From NCBI GenBank assembly GCA_014867205.1, contig WGUO01000035.1, positions 1-28,162 on the forward strand: a DNA stretch of 28,162 bases, read 5' to 3'. Under the pieces are notes generated by a model, which was not told where the DNA came from, made no database searches, and saw only the letters and a program-made list of their open reading frames with translations. This stretch comes from Muribaculaceae bacterium. Lineage in GTDB: Bacteria > Bacteroidota > Bacteroidia > Bacteroidales > Muribaculaceae. This document shows positions 27,372 through 28,162 of the stretch, piece after piece. How positions within the stretch are numbered: the stretch's first letter is position 1; every line of letters begins with the position of its first letter. The position numbers and the translations under genes are program-made.

Positions 27372-27402
27372 CAAATTTAACTATTTATTCCGTCACGGCA
27401 AA
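27372..27402 (-). promoter_or_regulatory. Promoter of the frameshifted gene
   Basis: On the minus strand TTTG (27399-27402), 19 bases and TAAATTTG (27372-27379) fit the Bacteroidota consensus exactly. The start would be about 30 bases before the ATG at 27333. Confidence 0.65.
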
Positions 27403-27507
27403 AATTGCAGATCCCAATCGAGTTTTCTCACTAAATCCAGGTTGCGAACATATTTCGATTATTTGGCTGAGGATGCAGACTGCTAATTGTCGTGTCTGAC
27501 TTTTCTT

Positions 27508-27538
27508 TTTGATTTCCGCCGTATTTTTAGTAATTTAG
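27508..27538 (+). promoter_or_regulatory. Promoter of the AAA-ATPase-like gene
   Basis: TTTG (27508-27511), 19 bases, then TAATTTAG (27531-27538), one mismatch from TAnnTTTG. It lies 26 bases before the ATG at 27565. Confidence 0.55.
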
Positions 27539-27564
27539 CGGTAAATAATCAAGAATAGGTAGAA

Positions 27565-28162
27565 ATGGCAAAGATTTATCCCATAGGCTTGCAGAACTTC
27601 GCGACACTTCGCGAGGATGGATATACATACGTAGACAAGACCGGTTTTATTGAGAAACTTGTAACTAAAGGCAAGTATTATTTTCTGAGCCGGCCGCGCC
27701 GTTTCGGAAAATCCTTGCTTCTGTCCACCATCGAGGCCTTCTACCAGGGCCGAAAGGATTTATTCCATGGATTGGCCATCAGCCGCATGGAGCATGACTG
27801 GGAGCCGCACCCTGTGCTGCATATCGCTCTGAATGCGTACGAGTATATTAATCCGGATAGTCTTCTGAATAAGTTCAGCGATGATTTCGAACGTTGGGAG
27901 CAGCTGTACGGAACTGAAAAGCAGTCGGCAGCCCATGCCGAGCGGTTCCGCTATATAATCGAGCAGGCATATACTCGGACCGGTAAGAAAGTTGTGATCC
28001 TGATAGACGAATATGATAAGCCGCTACTGGACACCGCCGGCGACAGGCAACTTCAGGATATCTACCGCTCACAGCTTAAATCCATTTACGGCAACCTCAA
28101 GACGTGCGACCAATACATCGAGTTCGCGATGCTGACAGGCGTGTCGCGCTTCGGCAAACTGA
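27565..28162 (+). CDS. AAA-ATPase-like (DUF1703-type) protein, 3' partial
   Basis: The first 199 codons are in the window; the frame is open at the right edge. The product starts IYPIGLQNFATLREDGYTYVDKT, then a Walker A variant SRPRRFGKSLLLS (residues 42-54), the Walker B strand VVILIDEYDKPLL near 150 and TGVSRFGKL at the edge. These are the marks of the AAA-ATPase_like family (pfam09820), whose members in Bacteroidales usually have about 520-580 residues and carry a PD-(D/E)XK nuclease-like domain (pfam08011) at the C-terminus; that part is not visible here. Such genes are often present in many copies per genome and their role is unsettled, with mobile or defence links suggested. The ATG follows a purine-rich stretch and a fitting promoter. 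Confidence 0.88.
   Translation, partial: MAKIYPIGLQNFATLREDGYTYVDKTGFIEKLVTKGKYYFLSRPRRFGKSLLLSTIEAFYQGRKDLFHGLAISRMEHDWEPHPVLHIALNAYEYINPDSLLNKFSDDFERWEQLYGTEKQSAAHAERFRYIIEQAYTRTGKKVVILIDEYDKPLLDTAGDRQLQDIYRSQLKSIYGNLKTCDQYIEFAMLTGVSRFGKL

Overview
The window looks like chromosome from a gut-type Bacteroidales bacterium (phylum Bacteroidota), perhaps a Muribaculaceae-like lineage; the family-level guess is inference. The support is a very large SprA/Sov protein next to ruvA, SbcC with a zinc hook of the GEPCPLCG type, an outer-membrane beta-barrel of the TonB-plug family, DUF2807 and AAA-ATPase-like (DUF1703) proteins, and several promoters that fit the Bacteroidota pattern TTTG-N19-20-TAnnTTTG.

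Layout. Bases 1-1980 are an AT-richer, patchy segment: an exonuclease III-like protein whose frame is open to the left edge and which lacks key catalytic residues, then a dinD-like gene cut to its N-terminal half, then debris. Bases 1982-6665 hold sbcD-sbcC, followed by a perfect 50-bp palindrome that also serves the convergent gene. Bases 6737-11996 (minus strand) read as one operon: ABC ATPase, DUF2807 lipoprotein, membrane permease, YtrA-type GntR regulator and outer-membrane barrel protein. Its two larger junctions hold copies of the same repeat element, with GTTAGG-like and CCTAAC-like arms around a shared core. A small charged protein (12259-12513, plus) is divergent from it.

Bases 12603-13765 (minus) hold recR overlapping a GNAT acetyltransferase gene. 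Divergently, ruvA and the 2504-residue sprA run to 22120. sprA and the convergent clpB (22216-24813, minus) share a long hairpin terminator. A transporter of the AspT/YidE type (25066-26727, plus) is divergent from clpB. A minus-strand exported-protein gene at 26756-27333 has a single-base frameshift but a good promoter. The window ends inside an AAA-ATPase-like gene.

Functionally the window mixes DNA repair and recombination (SbcCD, RecR, RuvA, plus remnants of DinD and an ExoIII relative), envelope and secretion functions (SprA, barrel protein, lipoprotein, ABC transporter, AspT-like carrier) and stress protection (ClpB). I saw no tRNA, rRNA, CRISPR array or intact insertion sequence. The most unusual features are the paired intergenic repeat elements in the ABC operon, the ExoIII-like protein without its catalytic Glu and Asp-His, the frameshifted gene with an intact promoter, and the truncated dinD bordered by a short direct repeat.
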